The translations under genes were made by a program, and so were the position numbers. A model generated the notes under the pieces. That model was given only the letters and a program-made list of their open reading frames with translations. It was not told the DNA's origin and did no database searches. DNA of 64,000 bases. Source: JBJHAX01 sp050480705. Its GTDB lineage: Bacteria > Actinomycetota > Nitriliruptoria > Nitriliruptorales > Nitriliruptoraceae. The stretch spans positions 41,010-105,009 of the forward strand of contig JBJHAX010000003.1 of assembly GCA_050480705.1 (NCBI GenBank), given 5' to 3'. Positions 62,796 to 64,000 of the stretch are shown here, piece by piece (positions within the stretch are counted from its first letter, which is position 1; the number at the start of each line of letters is the position of its first letter).

Positions 62796-63904
62796 CACGG
62801 AAGCAACTCGCGACTGAGCTGTTCGATGAACAGCATGCCGAGGAAGCGCCCTTCCTGCGCGACGACCGCGACCTGGTTGCGGTTGGCGACGATTGCGTCC
62901 ATCGCGGACCTCAGCGTGTCAGCGGGGGAGACGAGCACCCGGAAGTCGTGGCGGACCGCCTCACCCACACGCCCCCCCGACGGGATTTCCGACAACCAGC
63001 ACCAGCCGAGGAGCGCCTGGCCGTCGAGCACGCCGATCCAGTCGGTTCCTTCCCGCCCGGCGATCGCAGACGCCTCCGTAGCGGAGGCGCCGGTCTGTGC
63101 GACTGGACCATCAGTCAGATCGGCCTCCCCGACGTTGAGCAGGGCAAGGCGCCTCAGATTGCGGTCGCGCCCAAGGAATCCGGCGACGAAGTCGTCTGCA
63201 GGGTGACGCAGGATCGCGGTCGGCGTGTCGTACTGGGCGAGGCGCCCACCGATGTCGAGGATGGCAATGCGATCACCCAGGCGGATCGCCTCGTCGATGT
63301 CGTGGGTCACGAAGACGATCGTCTTGTGCAGCCGCTCCTGCAGCTCGAGCAGCTGCAGCTGCAGGTGTTCGCGCACCACCGGGTCGACGGCGGCGAACGG
63401 CTCATCCATCAGCAGGATCGGCGGGTCAGCTGCCAGTGCTCGTGCGACGCCGACGCGCTGCTGTTGTCCGCCCGATAGCGCGGCCGGGTAGCGCGTCGCG
63501 AGGCCGGCGTCGAGGCCCATGAGTTCGAGGAGCTCGTCGACACGTTCATCGATGCGCTGCTTCGACCAGCCAAGCAACGCAGGCACGGTGCTGATGTTCT
63601 CGCGCACCGTTCGGTGAGGGAACAAACCGACACGCTGGATCACGTAGCCGATCTCTCGGCGCAGTTCATGCGCCGGCCGTGCGGCAGCGTCATTGCCGTC
63701 GACCTCGATCACACCCGACGTCGGCTCGATGATGCGGTTGATCATCTTCAAGGTGGTCGTCTTGCCGCATCCCGAGGGGCCTACGAGCACGACGAGTTCG
63801 GCGCGCGGCACCGCGAGGTCCAGCGCATCGACCGCAGCAACGTCGCTGCCTGCGTAGTGTTTCGTGACCGCCCGCAGCTGGATCATCGGCGTCGCGTCGG
63901 CCAC
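62795..63904 (-). CDS. Osmoprotectant ABC transporter ATP-binding protein with CBS region
   Basis: 369 residues from GTG 63904 after GAGG. Walker A LVGPSGCGKTTT (41-52), signature ALSGGQQQRVGVARAL, Walker B ILLMDEPFAAVDP and the switch His in VFVTHDIDEAIRLGDRIAI. The C-terminal 100 residues include a CBS-like segment (VLVSPADTLRSAMDAIVANRNQVAVVAQEGRFLGMLF), as in OpuCA/OpuAA, where CBS domains sense ionic strength or c-di-AMP; only one clear CBS motif is visible. First gene of the operon; the 96 bases upstream to the window end show no certain promoter. Confidence 0.92.
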   Translation of the reverse strand: MADATPMIQLRAVTKHYAGSDVAAVDALDLAVPRAELVVLVGPSGCGKTTTLKMINRIIEPTSGVIEVDGNDAAARPAHELRREIGYVIQRVGLFPHRTVRENISTVPALLGWSKQRIDERVDELLELMGLDAGLATRYPAALSGGQQQRVGVARALAADPPILLMDEPFAAVDPVVREHLQLQLLELQERLHKTIVFVTHDIDEAIRLGDRIAILDIGGRLAQYDTPTAILRHPADDFVAGFLGRDRNLRRLALLNVGEADLTDGPVAQTGASATEASAIAGREGTDWIGVLDGQALLGWCWLSEIPSGGRVGEAVRHDFRVLVSPADTLRSAMDAIVANRNQVAVVAQEGRFLGMLFIEQLSRELLP

Positions 63905-64000
63905 GATGGTGCCTCCCGAGGCGGCGAATGCTCCAGATCATGGAAAGCGGCAAGGGTAAGCGACCGGGGGGTGGCAACGTCAGTTGCGCCACACCCGTAC

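Noticed and set aside
1..64000. CRISPR array, insertion sequence, prophage or defence island
   Set aside because: No spaced direct repeats, transposase, phage or restriction-type genes were seen; essentially every gene is a housekeeping or conserved actinobacterial gene.

Overview
This is a 64 kb chromosomal window from a high-GC actinobacterium. The markers are WhiA, an mIHF-type nucleoid protein, a GarA/OdhI-like FHA protein beside a MerR regulator of the FtsR (Rv1828) type, a PriA that has lost its ATPase motifs, and an omega-coaBC-metK-priA-def-fmt string. A PyrR-led pyr operon that carries pyrK, a ribD-ribE-ribBA-ribH block, a Cmk-Der fusion and orphan OppA-type lipoproteins would fit the class Acidimicrobiia, but that placement is inference from gene content and order, not from a marker tree. 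Nothing looks mobile: there are no insertion sequences, CRISPR arrays, rRNA genes, phage genes or islands, and codon use looks uniform.

Layout. 1-12 kb: the 3' end of yvcK, whiA, a divergent asparaginase-superfamily gene on the minus strand, then gap, pgk, tpiA and secG, interleaved with two lipoprotein peptide-binding genes and a BlaI/M56 pair. 12-15 kb: tRNA-Leu(GAG), aroQ, pepP, efp, nusB. 15-26 kb: the pyrimidine operon (leader peptide, pyrR, B, C, carA, carB, K, D, F), met by convergent pyrE and a 5'-nucleotidase gene. 26-38 kb: mihF, gmk, rpoZ, coaBC, metK, priA, def, fmt, rpe, a REC-GGDEF regulator, metA, metY. 38-45 kb: riboflavin genes, a HelD-like helicase, 6-phosphogluconolactonase and a Cys-rich unknown. 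45-55 kb: xerD, pyrimidine-nucleoside phosphorylase, a membrane protein, scpA, scpB, rluB, aroH, aroA, cmk-der, tRNA-Pro(GGG). 55-60 kb: a CDP-alcohol phosphotransferase, gcvH, garA, an ftsR-like gene, a D-Ala-D-Ala carboxypeptidase, a DUF151 nuclease and a second MerR gene. 60-64 kb: a minus-strand osmoprotectant ABC transporter operon.

Most genes are very tightly packed, with stop/start overlaps of 4 or 8 bases (ATGA, GTGA, TTGA). The strongest regulatory signals are (i) a PyrR-binding hairpin that contains the Shine-Dalgarno of a 12-codon leader peptide, which is coupled through eight successive four-base overlaps to the whole pyr operon, and (ii) a 19-bp-period array of TGCA-N5-TGCA inverted repeats just upstream of a TTGACA promoter for the MerR gene at 59.6 kb. 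No wholly new multi-gene system is evident. The most interesting items are these control regions, a possible ATC start for rpoZ, the zinc-ribbon form of GarA, and several family members with altered key residues (PriA, MetA, CoaBC, asparaginase-like).
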